A stretch of 64,000 bases of DNA from Phoronis australis (Eukaryota; Phoronida; Phoronidae), in assembly GCA_002633005.1 (NCBI GenBank), contig NMRA01000010.1:2014924-2078923 (forward strand), read 5' to 3'. The notes below the pieces were generated by a model that worked only from the letters and a program-made list of their open reading frames with translations, did no database searches and had not been told where the DNA came from. This document shows, piece by piece, positions 1 to 12,200 of the stretch (its first letter is position 1; each line of letters opens with the position of its first letter). A program made the translations under genes and the position numbers.

Positions 1-145
1 TAATTCACAATATAGGTGCAGCAATCCTTGAAGATAGCAGATACTGCATTCTGTTTTATTTCGGTGTGAACAATAAGACAGGAATGGGTGTCTTCCACAT
101 GCTTCGAGCATTCTATTTTATCACCACTCTTACGTCTGCTTTCAG

Positions 146-278
146 TTGCCTGAGAAGTACCGTGTCGTCTTCAGTGTGAAGACTATCTCAGTTATCTTGA
201 GTGAGTACGCCACTCAAAGACTGCATGGGAGGCCGCAGATGTTTGAAATGCAGGCAAGAGAGACATCTACTGTGCCAG
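146..278 (+). CDS. Dynein exon: end of AAA1
   Basis: Acceptor ttcag ends at 145 and donor gt is at 279; the exon ends in phase 1. The peptide begins LPEKYRVVFSVKTISVIL, which lines up with the family segment LSxQxHYDFGMRAVKSVL after the AAA1 core. The residues after it are more divergent than usual. An internal tcag at 171-174 offers an alternative acceptor, but the longer form keeps the homology. Confidence 0.75.
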
Positions 279-3200
279 GTTAGAAAACTATTTCTGTGAT
301 TATTTTTAATGTGTAGTGTAAAAGACGTAAATGGGATGATACAGATGTTTTTTAAACATTCTTCTTCACATTGATCATGTTTTGTAATAAGTTTTGCGTT
401 TTGACTGATTGACGTTGCCTGTAGTTTTGGAGTTCAAGTTTACTAGCCGTTGTAAACCAGCCTTCTGTCAAATGCTAATTTTATTGGATTTAGGGCACTT
501 GCAGTTATATAACCGACCCTTGTTCCTAATTCAGATGAGAAGTGATACTCAGCTAGTGAAGAACTGAGAAATAGTTATTCATTGAGACTAGGCTCAATTT
601 GGCTTGTCACAGTGCACCGTGCGTGGTCTCAAGAAATAACAAATTGTTAGTTCTACCATAACATGAATAAGGAATAAGGAGGGACCAATTTTATACCGAT
701 GAGTGGTGTAAATCGAAAACTAATAGCCACTTGAAGATAGTTTACACAAATAGTGTCCTTTAGTTTTCTAGGTAAGCAATCTTTGAAAGTGGTAGTCTAC
801 TAATCTCCATTAAGAATATGTGAGACACTAGAGAAATGGCCAAACTTGTCCAACTTCCATACATCTTATCTCAGAAATGGCTGATCAGATTCAGTGAAAC
901 TTTCAGATATTGTGCTTTATACAGTGTTCTACAAAATAGTTGTAGGAACTGTTTTTGAAATGTTCCGTTTTTGGGTTTTTTCAAAAATCAAGATTTTAGG
1001 GTTAAAATACTCAAAAGTTGTATTGAACAAATTACAAAATGGTAGTTAGAGTGTTTTGAGATTTCATCTTAAATTGTACATTTAATCTCAGATCAGAGAT
1101 TTTGCCATTTTATGGATACTATTGTTTTGCTGTGAATATATTTTTGCTTGATTTTATGAAAAAGTCATGGTCATGTGATTCAGGTAATGGTAGATTTGTG
1201 TTATGTCACAAATCAAATTCTGCATGTCAGTCTTTCTTCCTTCAGAAAGTATTCAAGACAATTTCTGTACTTTTACCTAATTGAATTATATACTTATGTG
1301 TATAATAACGGTTAAACTTCCTCATAACAATACACATAACCTTGTGACAGTGAAAACCTACTTAATCATTTAATAGTTTTTAAATTGTGAAATAAACCAT
1401 TCTGTCATTCCCAACTGCATACATTGCTTTTTTGTCTTTAAGCAGGGCTTGGAATTTTCTTTTTTAAGAGGATTTCCTCTTTTTTGGTTTTGATTTTCTC
1501 TTATTTGATTTCTAGTTTCCTCTTTTTTCATCTCTTTTTTTATCTTAATTTTGACTTTGTCCATGCAAAAACTGATATTTCACTTAAATTTTACAACGCA
1601 AAGAGATATTTCTATCACACAAGCCTATTTATTTGTGGAACAATGCATCACTTGGAAAATTTTCCTTTTTTTGTCATTGGTCATTCCAAGCCCTGTTTAA
1701 GTGAGCATACTACATCGAAACAGGATGTGAAATGTCGTCTGCTTTCTGTTACTAGATGACTACAGAGAGGACATGTGTCTTGTACACGCTCTGCACAAGG
1801 CTCTGTTGTCAAGCATGGACAACATCGATGACGAGCTCACATTCCGCAACTTAGTTCGAGACTGCTTCCCAATTGTTAATCTCCAACCCAAAGACATCAC
1901 TAACTATGACCCTCAACTCGTTGCCACGGTTCAGGAGCAAATGAAACTGGACAGTCTGCAACCCAGTGAAGAACATGTGAACAAAGTAAGGTTTTCCGTT
2001 TTGGAATTATGCTTTGAGCTTTGTTGAGTTTTGTGAAGGCATTGGTTACCAGGTGTGAGTTTTGGGTGTGAGAAAGAAATATTAATCGTGTCTAATTAAA
2101 GATAATTAAAACTAAAGGTTTCCATTCAGTAGTGATTTAAATCGGCAGCACACAGTGTTGTTTTCATCAAGTCTGATTTTACCATGAAGATATTTCATTA
2201 ATTGCAAAGAACACGCTTTGTTCTCTGATTTATACTGTTACAGTTGCACTATAGACTGAATGGAATTTGTTGCTTTAATTAATTTCCATGCTATAATCAG
2301 AGGATCAATTTTTTCTAGTTTAAGTGACTTTTTCACCTTTACACAAAAACTTTATGTACCTTGAGCAGTACTCAGTGTTTTTATTTTTTAAATAACAGGG
2401 TATTTAGGGCCTTTAGGTGTCTTTATTATATAAATGACATGGCATCTAAGAAGACTTTAAACATCTTCTGCTAATATTGTCTGTTCCTGTTCGGCACCAT
2501 CTTGTATCAATCACGTCATTTCAGAATATGGGATCGGAAAGTTCTATGTAACTTTGGCATCTGTGTTTGTGATAAATAAATTGCTTGTTTGAAGCTGGAG
2601 TCTGCAGCACTTTTCTTCACTTCAGATCCTGCAGCTGTACACTGCCTTGCAGTCGAGACCTGGGGTAGTTTTGATTGGCCAACCAGGCAGTGGCAAGTCC
2701 ACATGCATCAACATTCTTCAGAAGGTCATGAACTTTCTGAATGAGCAGCAGGATGCCGAGAATGACAGTCTCAAGTCAAAGAAGAACATGATGTTCTACA
2801 ACAAGAAAAAAATAGCCGTAAGTAATTTTAATTCAAATCTGTTGATTGAACATTTTAAGGTTATCTATGACCTTAATAAATGACCTCAACTCTAAGTCAG
2901 ATATTGAAAAAAGAATATGATTTGTAAACCATACATATTTTATGAAAGGAGAAATATTGAGGATTCTGGTAATATCATTCATAGCAAAATACCCCCCAGC
3001 CGATTTTACCAAATCTTTTTTACTGTACCTTTCTTGCACATGACAATTTGAGTTAAAAATGTGGTCCAGTGACACTCATAAAGACACAGTAGTAAGATGC
3101 ATATTTTTAGAATCCTCCATGTTTCTCCTTTCAGAAAATAATATTATATACTTTTACTGGTTGACAAAGCATATTTTTTTCAATATTTGACTTAGAGTTG

Positions 3201-6200
3201 AGGTCATTTATTAAGGTCCTAGATAACCTTAATTACTAAAAAGAGGTTTGAAAAATATAGATGCTTCATTTTACTTTAATTTTTCAACTTTTCTTCTTTG
3301 AGATTAATTGAAGTTTGTTTGTCTTTAGCCTTGACTTTCAGTTTTTGATTTCGTTTTGTATTTTATTTTATTTTATTTTTCTTCTGATCATTTTGGTTTC
3401 AACACTTCTCTCATCTTGTGTTCTTTCTCATCTGTTCATTTCGTTCATTTCGTTCATTTCGTTTATTTGCCAGGTTGATGTTCAACAGGTAATGTGTTAC
3501 GAATACTACAGTGTGCTTTCTTGAATAAATAAAAGTATATTGAGCACTAATTGCACTACATAAAACTAAATAATATGCACACAAATTACAGTTTTATGTG
3601 TCTGTGCTGATATTTCATAGTCTAGCAGTGATGCACGTGGTGTGAGAATACGGCATGGCAGATTTGTGTGGTAATTTGTTGGATTTCTTAGTCAGTATTA
3701 ACTTGCATAGTGTTTTTGAACTAGCTTGCAAATTACATTAAATGTTGCACTGCTTTTTATTGTTTGGTGGTTTCAATAGTTGATTTGTTGTTTAATTTAA
3801 TAAACATGCTTTGGTTACGTATCTAGTTGCACATCCCGCGTATTTTTTAAATTACCCTAGTGCGTTCATAGAGTATACACGTACCCGCTGATCGTGCAAG
3901 GCATGTAACACTGCAATACTTACAATGGGATGGATATCAAATATTTTATTTAATTAAAGTTTTTATCTTGAAACAAATTTTATTTCATCATTTAGCTTGT
4001 TTTATACTGTGCAATTTATCATTGAGTAAATCTTAGATGATTTTTTGAGCATTTTAACATTGTTCAAGAAAAGAGACTTTGAAAAGGGATAAATTAAATT
4101 ACAATTTTGGCAATTATTTCTGTACAGAATGGAAAAAGAACTGTTGTGTCTGACTTAGAGAAGGTTTCCATAGTGTTATGCTGGGTAAGCAGTGTGTGCG
4201 GTACTCTTAGATGTACTGAGCTGCTTGTCAGTGACTGTGACCAGCAGCCAACATTGTGATTAGTCATGTGGGACTGGTGACTCGTGCTGCCATCTATCTG
4301 ATGTCTACTGTTGTATTTCAAATTCACAGTAAGCCATACTGAGGCGCCTGCAATGACACTAGTGTCCTGCGAGTGAAAATCAGATGATCGATATTGAGTA
4401 ACATAATGGTGCAGTGTATTGCGGAATCTTGCCATTGTTACCATAGCGACAGCTTTGCAATCTTACTGGCAGAATTACGTGACACTAATGATCTTACAAA
4501 TTTTTGTAAGGAAGTGGAGCATTGTCTACCCATCATGAGGGCTGAGTGCAAGCTAAATTCACCCTTATCATGCCGAGGGGAGATGCATTTTTTCCCATTA
4601 GTCTTGTCATGTGTTCAAAAGAAATTACCACTGACAGTTGCCTGTTTTTTCTGCTGTTTAGCAAATGTCGATTTCAACATCGCAACTTTTTAATGGAGCC
4701 TACTATTGAAATCAATATGTCCACAGATACGATCGCAACTAAACTCTGCCGTCACATTTGAAAGTGCACCTTCACCGTTTTGAAAGTAATTGGTGAAGCA
4801 AAACACAGTTGATGGTAACCCAAGCAGCCTGTGGGCGATTAGTAAAAAAATTGAAAAGTATGCGGTGGACACTGATGTGAGCACAGGAGTTATTTCAATA
4901 TTCAAGTATCTTTCAAATATTTAGTCAATGCGCCTGTTGGCATGTAATGCCATGGTTCGAGTGTTACGCCATGGTTTGAATGTTGCCGTGTTCAGATGAT
5001 GTGTCAGCAGAGGATAGTCCCACATGGCAGTTGTTGTCGTTGGTGGTGGTGGTTTGTGAATGTTTCACGTCACACTTTTATTGTGTTCATATATTTGAAA
5101 CAGGAGGACGAGGACGAGGAGGTAACTTTCTGTGGTGGTTTCTGTATTACTAATAAATTAAATGAAGTATTATATGAATAGAGCTCCTTTTTTCTTGGAG
5201 TATTTTACGAATGACTGCATTGGCAATGATGTTGAGCCAATAAATGGAGATTTGGAGAACGCTTCACTTTTTAAGTGTTTTTGTTTGCAAATGTACCAAG
5301 TTTGGTATGTGTTTTGTAAGTTTTTAGTTTGTGAACATTTGGTTTGTGGATGGTTTATGTGAAATTCTGAAAGAAAGTTTCTCCTCCAAAAATCTGTACT
5401 TCATCTTTTAAGGAACCTTTTGCATAATTATGATTTTGAAATGTGAGCTTTAAGCCGCTTCTCTCTGTACGCATGCGTAGTGGCACATATCTGCAGCTGC
5501 TTAGTTTATTGCATGGTGGAGGCTTTTGAATTATGGGTTGATAATAAATAATAGTTTGGTGATTTAAGTCTTTATTTGCTTTGTCATGTACATGCAAATA
5601 CTGGTTTGGGAAATTTGATTTTAATTTAAATGAAGTTGTATAATTTCAAAATAACCTGCCAAAATGACATTCAAGTGGAAGTAGCTATGAAAATAACATT
5701 TTGCAAAACATGAAATTCCAATGTCTCATGTTTACCTTTGAAGAGGACATCTCTTGTCGTAGTATGAGTATAGGTTAGTTTTACCTGACCACGCTGTGTG
5801 ACATAGCCTGGATTTGATTCAGGCTCCCTGTGTGTACCAAGTCAATTCGGTCACATCTCAGGCATTTGATTGGTTCCTGGTGATGACCTTTAGCTCAGAA
5901 ACCAATCCGATTCCTTTTATGCCAGCTGATCTAGTGTTGACCTCCTCAGTGACTTGAACACCCAACTTGATTTGCCAATGTACCAAGTACGTTGTGTCTA
6001 GAAGTCTAAAAATTTGGAGTTGTTATACACGGGGTATTTTTGAGAGCCTGTTCATCACTGTTGAGTGTTGTGTTCCCAGTTAACAGTGTATGTTTTGCAA
6101 ATTGTTGCATAAAATTTACATCAACTTAATCTGCTTCAAAAAGTCATTTTTCCAACTTGCCTTGAAACATCACTGAAGCAGTATTTGCCTTTAACCATGC

Positions 6201-9200
6201 CAAGACGAGATGTTTTCCCAATTTATTCGATAAACTTAATACCTATAATTATCCCTCCAGGAAACGTACTAAATACAATCCGACCCCTGACCCCTGAACT
6301 AACCTGGTCGTTGTATTCTGTTACCTTATTGTATTTTGGTTTCTAATTTTAATCACTACCTACCATATTCATTTATGACTTGGTGTTCTAAGCTTTGTCC
6401 CTGGTCTGCTACCTCTGCCCTTTGCAGCGCCAGAATTGCCCAGACGGCCTGAAGTTTGTTTCATGAAACTGACTTAAGACAGAAATTTCAGTGTTTTAAA
6501 AGATTTGTCCGAGCAGTAATGAGCGCATCAAAGTCTAGAAATTATTTATAGAAATTATCTCAGTAACTAGCAGTTATGCGTATACTCTTGCAGACTGTGC
6601 AATTATTGCGCAGGTGAGGTTTAATTATTTCTCATGAATAGATATGTGGAGCGTGAAACCAAATTCTTGTCTTAAGTCTTAGCCGCTATTCATGAAACAG
6701 ACCCCAGGGCTTTTTCAAACATTAAAAGCTGTAGTTTTCCCTGTATAGCTGGTTTAAAAAAGAAAGTCAATTAGCCTACCTCTCATGAAATCGATTTCAT
6801 CAATTATTTATTGTGATAGGTTTCCAACTCGATTCACTGAAAAGTGTTCTTGAAATGGAAATAGAACACTACCTAGTCAGTAAGAAAAATTACGAGACCA
6901 ATTTTGAAAGCAATAATCTAATATAACCAGTTTTCTCCACTGAATAACAGGCATCAACCGGTTCTCAAAATGCGGGCATGTTTTATTACACAATGAGATT
7001 AAAAGGCTTGCCCTGAGTTTTGTTTTGAGCCAGCTAAACAGGCCCAAACGCAGCTTTAAATTGGAGTCGTTTACAGGCCTTCTAAAGCAAGGACATGTCC
7101 ACATGTCCTAACATAAATCCTATTAGGTGTTCTTTTGTGTGACACATAAGGTTAAATTGGTGAATGTAGTCTATGTTTGAAGTTCTCTATTGGTGAAATT
7201 CACATGCGAATTAGCAGTCGCTGCTTTTGAGAACAATTTAGCTTGCAATATGGCCGACTCGTGAGACTTGGAAATGCCTGTAGTTCCTACTCTCTTCCAG
7301 TGTCATTTGTTGTTGGATTGTAAGAAAATGGCTTGAAATTTCTCAACCAGTTCAAGACAAAATTGTAAATAATCTGTTAACTGAGTGTTTTTCTGAAATT
7401 TTTTAAAGCAACTTTTTGAAAGCACTTGCCGGAAATGGAAAGAGTAATGTTTCCGGGTCATTAACTAAACAAAGGTCAATGTTTCTGGGTCACAAGTTAA
7501 ACAAAGGTCAATGTTTCTGGGTCACAAGTTAAACAATCTTCTTCCCCCCCATGATACACAAGGGCATTCTTATTAACGCTGTCCTTTTCTCATTGATATA
7601 ATGCTAGGCTTTTGGGCTGTAGTTCTTCTCTTGCCAACCACAATTTCAATCTTCCATATTCAGTGGTTTCCTCATTGACCACATTCCATTCATGACTGAC
7701 AGGAGGCGGGGTTACACTTGATTGACACTATGTAGCATTTGTCAGGTACAGTGTATCAGGTCTGTCTGTACACTATTGGCTACACATGTGCTTAATGAGA
7801 AAATAATTGCATTTGTACTAAAAATTTTGCATCACTTGAGAAAAAAAATGCACCTCATACAAAAAAGAAAGCTGTTAGCAAGAATGCCTTTAAGTGTTCC
7901 ATCAGGAAGAGGTATTGTCTACTCTGAATTTTAGTAATAGAATCCTTCTCTCCGTAGCTCTTGCAGGGTGAAGTGAGCAAGTCCAAGACGCAAGTACAGG
8001 CCATGGGACGGTGGAAGAAGATGACGTCCTATGGCAAGGCCACTGCCATGGCAACCAACATGATTGACAACGTTATTTTCAAGGCTCGCTATCCAAAGGT
8101 GGAAGTTTTGACGCTTAACCCGACAGGGAGAACTCCAGCTGAGGTATAAGCTCCATAAGCTGAAAAATTCACTTGCAGGAACGGGGAAGTCCTGGATTAC
8201 ACAGCGACACTTGAATCTCGCTGTATTTACCCACAATGCCGTAAACATCCGTCAGGCACATTTGCTGCCTCGTTTTCATGCCACTGGAGTTTCACATGTT
8301 ATTTGTAGTTGTCTGGTTCGTTACAAATTTTTCTCAGTTGTATTACTTTGTTTGTAATAAGCATGTTAATGTTTACTTTTTTCTGGTGTATGGTTCCCAC
8401 TTGGAACTTTTGGTTTGTAAGTCTTTAATTAATTTGTTTGTTTTTAGTCTTGTTTCAAAGGTGGCAATGTGAAGTTGTGATTGTGTCGGTTCCTGCATTT
8501 CAGTTGTATGGTTGTTTCCAAGATGGCCGTTGGAACGATGGCCTGTTGCTGCGTGTCTTGCAAGACTCTCATCATAAGTTTACCTCAGCTGTACACTTCA
8601 TTGACAATTTTGATGAGAAGAAAAACAAGCTGCCCATAACAGCACCCTCTATTATAAATAAGTGGGTTGTCCTAGATGGAGAGATGGATGCCAGCTGGGT
8701 TGATGGACTGAACGGTCTCTTAGACCCCTCCCACCGCCTTCTAGCAGCCAATGGCGAGACAGTGTTTATTGATGGTAGGTTGTACTTTTTGTATTGTATT
8801 GTAATGATGCAGTACCTGGTGAGAATTGTTTTGTGGTCAGTTGATATAAATACCTCTATGTGTGATAGGGTGTAATTATTTGCTGTTATTGCTTTCAGAA
8901 GAAATAATTGCAAAATGAAAATAATGGTTGTGATTTGCGTAAGAGTTATGACTGAAGGTAATTTTCATATTAGTTGTATGTACATACTATTGCTTTGATT
9001 GAGCAGTTTGGTAATGCCAAAATACAGAACTAGTAAAAAGTACTCAGACAAAATCACTCGGTGTGCTATGTCGTGACAGCTGGGCGGAAGGTGAAGTCAA
9101 CATCAGAGTAGAGAATGACTANNNNNNNNNNNNNNNNNNNNNNNNNNNNNNNNNNNNNNNNNNNNNNNNNNNNNNNNNNNNNNNNNNNNNNNNNNNNNNN

Positions 9201-12200
9201 NNNNNNNNNNNNNNNNNNNNNNNNNNNNNNNNNNNNNNNNNNNNNNNNNNNNNNNNNNNNNNNNNNNNNNNNNNNNNNNNNNNNNNNNNNNNNNNNNNNN
9301 NNNNNNNNNNNNNNNNNNNNNNNNNNNNNNNNNNNNNNNNNNNNNNNNNNNNNNNNNNNNNNNNNNNNNNNNNNNNNNNNNNNNNNNNNNNNNNNNNNNN
9401 NNNNNNNNNNNNNNNNNNNNNNNNNNNNNNNNNNNNNNNNNNNNNNNNNNNNNNNNNNNNNNNNNNNNNNNNNNNNNNNNNNNNNNNNNNNNNNNNNNNN
9501 NNNNNNNNNNNNNNNNNNNNNNNNNNNNNNNNNNNNNNNNNNNNNNNNNNNNNNNNNNNNNNNNNNNNNNNNNNNNNNNNNNNNNNNNNNNNNNNNNNNN
9601 NNNNNNNNNNNNNNNNNNNNNNNNNNNNNNNNNNNNNNNNNNNNNNNNNNNNNNNNNNNNNNNNNNNNNNNNNNNNNNNNNNNNNNNNNNNNNNNNNNNN
9701 NCACACACACACACACACACACACAAATCATCACTTTGTGTCTCAGCAAAGAATGGATTTAGTTGAGCATGAGTGTGTTATTTTTGTGAGTTGCTTCGTT
9801 TTTTCATACTGTCCTTTTCCTTGTTCTGCTTTAACCAAAGTTCTACAACAATGTTCTCTAGGCTTCAGATGTTAACTGATCTTGTGAATGACGTCTGCCG
9901 ACCGACGCTCACATTTCTGCGAGATGAGTGCAGCCCTAGTCTCCGTGTCAACCAGTTCAGGTCGAGCAATCAAACGGTGACTGGTGTGGAAGAGATCTCT
10001 TCATTGTTAAGGATTTTGTCATCCATGTTGAACCAACATTTCATGAGAGACGTTCACGAGCGAACCGAGCGTCTCTTGCACATGGAGTCCTCAAAAGGTA
10101 AAATGGCGATGATACAGAAAGCTGCAGGTTTTAAGATCGACATACTAGTGCTAGTTAGGTCAAGTTGAAATCACAAACTTTATACTCAGGAATAAATTAG
10201 TCCAATGACCACGAACCTTCCTGTTGAAACAATCAAAGAACTCCGTTGGACCCATGATCAAGGTACCTAAACTACACTGTCAATGGACTCATAAACACGA
10301 CTCACGGACCTGCAAACACTGTCCACTGACTCACAAACACGGGAACGGACTCACAAAACACGATCCACGCACCCAAATACACGGGACACGGACTCATATT
10401 CACGAGGAAACTCTGTTAACGGACCGCCAAACACGGGTCACGGACTCATCGGCTTCTTGGGTCAGCTGACATCTTCATTATGTCCGTGACCCGTGTTTGG
10501 CGGTCCGTTAACTGTGTTTCCTCGTGAATATGAGTCCGTGTCCCGTGTATTTGGGTGCGTGGATCGTGTTTTGTGAGTCCGTTCCTGTGTTTGTGAGTCA
10601 GTGGACGGTGTTTGCAGGTCCGTGAGTCGTGTTTATGTGTCCGTTGACCGTGCGGGTATGTGTAATTGGGAATCATGCTAAAAAAAGGTTGAGTCTCAAA
10701 ACACAACTCGGAAAAATGGTTTTCAAAGATGGCGCTTTTAAGTGAAAATTGTTTTCGTTAAGGTGAAGGTTATCTTGTAAAGTCAGCTAACTAAAGCCAA
10801 AGGTTTCCCGGTATTGTGGTACTTTTCAGCAGAATTTAAAAAAATGAAAATTGTTGTGAAAGTAACCGTACTGTGCTTGAAAGAAGCATAACTGCTATTT
10901 CATTTTAACAGGAATTATAGTTGAGTTTCAACTGCATTCATTTGTTGCTTGATGTAAAACTGTTTGATTGAACTAAAACATATGCGACTGAACTAAAACT
11001 TGTATGTGACAAATCTGGTTAGTAACGTTACACGCAAGATTTTGTCAAGTGAGCGTATTCATATAATTTGCTTTTTATGTTCCAGACTCCCTAGTTGGAC
11101 ACCCAAGCCGTGGTTCCCTGCGGTCGGCACCGTCTGACCTGGAGATGACCATTGATAACTACCTACCCAATCTGAAGTCCATGTTTGCCTTTGCCTACAT
11201 ATGGGGCTTTGGAGGGCATCTGCATGAACGGTATGAGTGGGTGATTCCATGCTCACTAGGTGGCACTAGTGTGTATAGCAGTACTGTATGCAGTTCAGTA
11301 GTCACCTGGTACCCATACTCCACATATGCCTCCAGGCTAATGAACTACTTTCTGCTCTTAATCTGTGTTCAAAAGAAGGAATGTTACTCGTTAGCACCAC
11401 CTAGTGGATCTTCTCAGTATCGAATGGGTAATTAAGAAAATGGCCTATAATACAACTGCCAGCATGTTTCCACAGCTCCACTGTCATTCTCAAGGCTAAG
11501 GAATTATGGCAGTTACCCTAATGCATGGTGTCAGCAGCCTTGTGAATAACTGGAGCTGTCGAAACATGTTGCCAGTTACTCATTTATTGCTGGAAGATCC
11601 TTTGTGGAAGTCATTCAAGACATCACTTAGTGAACATTGAGTATTCCATTAGAATCTTTTGAGTAGCTCAAACCACAGATTGGGTTTTTCTTTTATTTCA
11701 GGTATTTGTTTGAGGAATGGGGGGACAGAGATTTCCAAGAATCATGAGAAATATGAATTTTGCGTGGGCAACTACTTTCTCCAACTTTTTTGATGCAATG
11801 TCTGATATTTGAGAAATATGATGAACACCAAAATTACTCTTATTCTAATTTTAAGAATCAATAAAATAGACAATTTTAACTTGAATTTCACTGTCTCAAA
11901 CTTTAAAGGTTGTACCAAACTGGAGAATTTTTACCATAGATACTTTTTGAGCAAATTACAGTTCTGACACTAATTTTTGTCTGAAATTGATGAGGTTTTT
12001 TGTCGTGTTAAATAGCAATAAGCCATTGCTCTGTATCCCCTTTGTTTAGATATTCCAACCGCTTCGATGTGTTCGCTCGCGAGACCTTGCATCGAGCGCG
12101 ACATCCGATAAGTCTGCCCAGAGGCTGCCTTTGTTACGACATCTGGGTTGATGTGAAGCAGGGAACATTTGTCAAGTGGAATGAGCGCCCTCTGGAGAAG

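Larger units (their letters stand above)
5122..7957 (+). other. Intron remainder
   Basis: No exon found. It holds a 32-bp minisatellite (7446-7539) and one copy of a short dispersed repeat (about 6917-6975) that recurs at 19501. Otherwise nothing recognisable. Confidence 0.5.

Noticed and set aside
5780-5850. Second tRNA-like SINE (tggatttgattcaggctccc)
   Set aside because: Only a B-box-like phrase; no A box at suitable distance.
9063-9875. Open frames running through the N block
   Set aside because: They exist only because N codons are not stops; no real sequence supports them.
10283-10445. CRISPR-like array
   Set aside because: Units are degenerate, contiguous without spacers, and lie in an intron of an animal gene.
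10224-10706. Two similar open frames on opposite strands (THKHDSRT-type repeats)
   Set aside because: They are translations of the two arms of a palindromic tandem repeat, without splice sites or homology.
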